In this document: positions 63,815 to 64,000 of the stretch, piece by piece
Numbering within the stretch: the stretch's first letter is position 1
How the letters are laid out: every line of letters begins with the position of its first letter
Origin: Morchella semilibera
Taxonomy: Eukaryota; Ascomycota; Pezizomycetes; Pezizales; Morchellaceae
Direction: 5' to 3'
Length of the DNA stretch: 64,000 bases
Assembly: GCA_009192285.1 (NCBI GenBank)
Contig: CM018607.1
Span: 434,001-498,000, forward strand
Notes under the pieces: generated by a model
Seen by the model: the letters and a program-made list of their open reading frames with translations, nothing else
What the model was told of the DNA's origin: nothing
Databases searched by the model: none
Position numbers and translations under genes: made by a program

Positions 63815-64000
63815 ATGACATCTCCAGCAGCGGCCAACACCACACCCACCAAAGCACCACCACCACCCCCGGCCTCCCGCACCAACGCCCTCCCCAAGCA
63901 GCGCCCCCACCACCGCAAACCCAACCCTCCATCCACCCCCCACGCCCACAAAAGCCCACCGTCTTCATCAGTCTTCATCACAAGCGTGCCCCACCTCGCC
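63815..64000 (+). CDS. Probable gene start, Pro/Ser/Thr-rich N-terminus (partial)
   Basis: The ATG at 63815 opens a frame that runs to the window edge (62 codons): MTSPAAANTTPTKAPPPPPA, then basic and Pro-rich, ending SSSVFITSVPHLA. The composition is that of a disordered N-terminus. The end recalls the start of the Alba-type domain of RNase P/MRP subunit Pop7 (Rpp20), but that is a guess from a few residues. The rest lies right of the window. Confidence 0.4.
   Translation, partial: MTSPAAANTTPTKAPPPPPASRTNALPKQRPHHRKPNPPSTPHAHKSPPSSSVFITSVPHLA

Overview
This is a window of nuclear DNA from a filamentous ascomycete. The evidence is short spliceosomal introns (mostly 50-90 nt, GT...AG, with CTAAC-like branch sites), two intron-bearing nuclear tRNA genes, a U2 snRNA gene, and gene families typical of Pezizomycotina (a LaeA-type methyltransferase, a HeLo-like/kinase-like protein, fungal GH2 enzymes, a secreted tyrosinase, a carboxypeptidase S1-like protease). 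The low gene density and many small foldback repeats would fit a Pezizomycetes-like genome (truffle or morel relatives), but that placement is an inference.

Layout. 1-771 (-): start of inositol-pentakisphosphate 2-kinase (IPK1), running off the left edge. 4304-5937 (+): a HeLo-like helical domain followed by a kinase-like domain, apparently broken. 6490-9413 (-): a large unknown acidic protein with an N-terminal Cys cluster. 10485-11785 (+): secreted tyrosinase with an apparent frameshift in its copper-B motif. About 12551-12708 (-): U2 snRNA. 15399-18786 (-) and 23935-26859 (+): divergent GH2 beta-galactosidase and beta-mannosidase. 31074-32691 (+): single-pass membrane protein with a Cys-rich head and a His/Ser/Gln-rich tail. 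35595-35695 (-): tRNA-Leu(AAG). 38289-40280 (+): secreted serine carboxypeptidase. 48655-50976 (+): ten-exon LaeA-like methyltransferase. 51328-52536 (-): hemerythrin-domain protein. 62394-62480 (-): tRNA-His(GTG). 63815-64000 (+): probable start of a further gene cut by the right edge.

About two thirds of the window is intergenic. It carries many short foldback (MITE-like) elements, a dispersed repeat pair, several small tandem arrays, a cluster of CCACCGGTGG palindromes, and a strikingly frequent TACATGTA octamer. No reverse transcriptase, transposase, LTR pair or CRISPR array was seen.

The genes do not form one obvious pathway. The two GH2 enzymes could both act on oligosaccharides taken up from plant or fungal polysaccharides. 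The tyrosinase and the carboxypeptidase carry signal peptides and are probably secreted. The HeLo-like/kinase-like gene resembles proteins tied to fungal regulated cell death, whose layout recalls animal MLKL.
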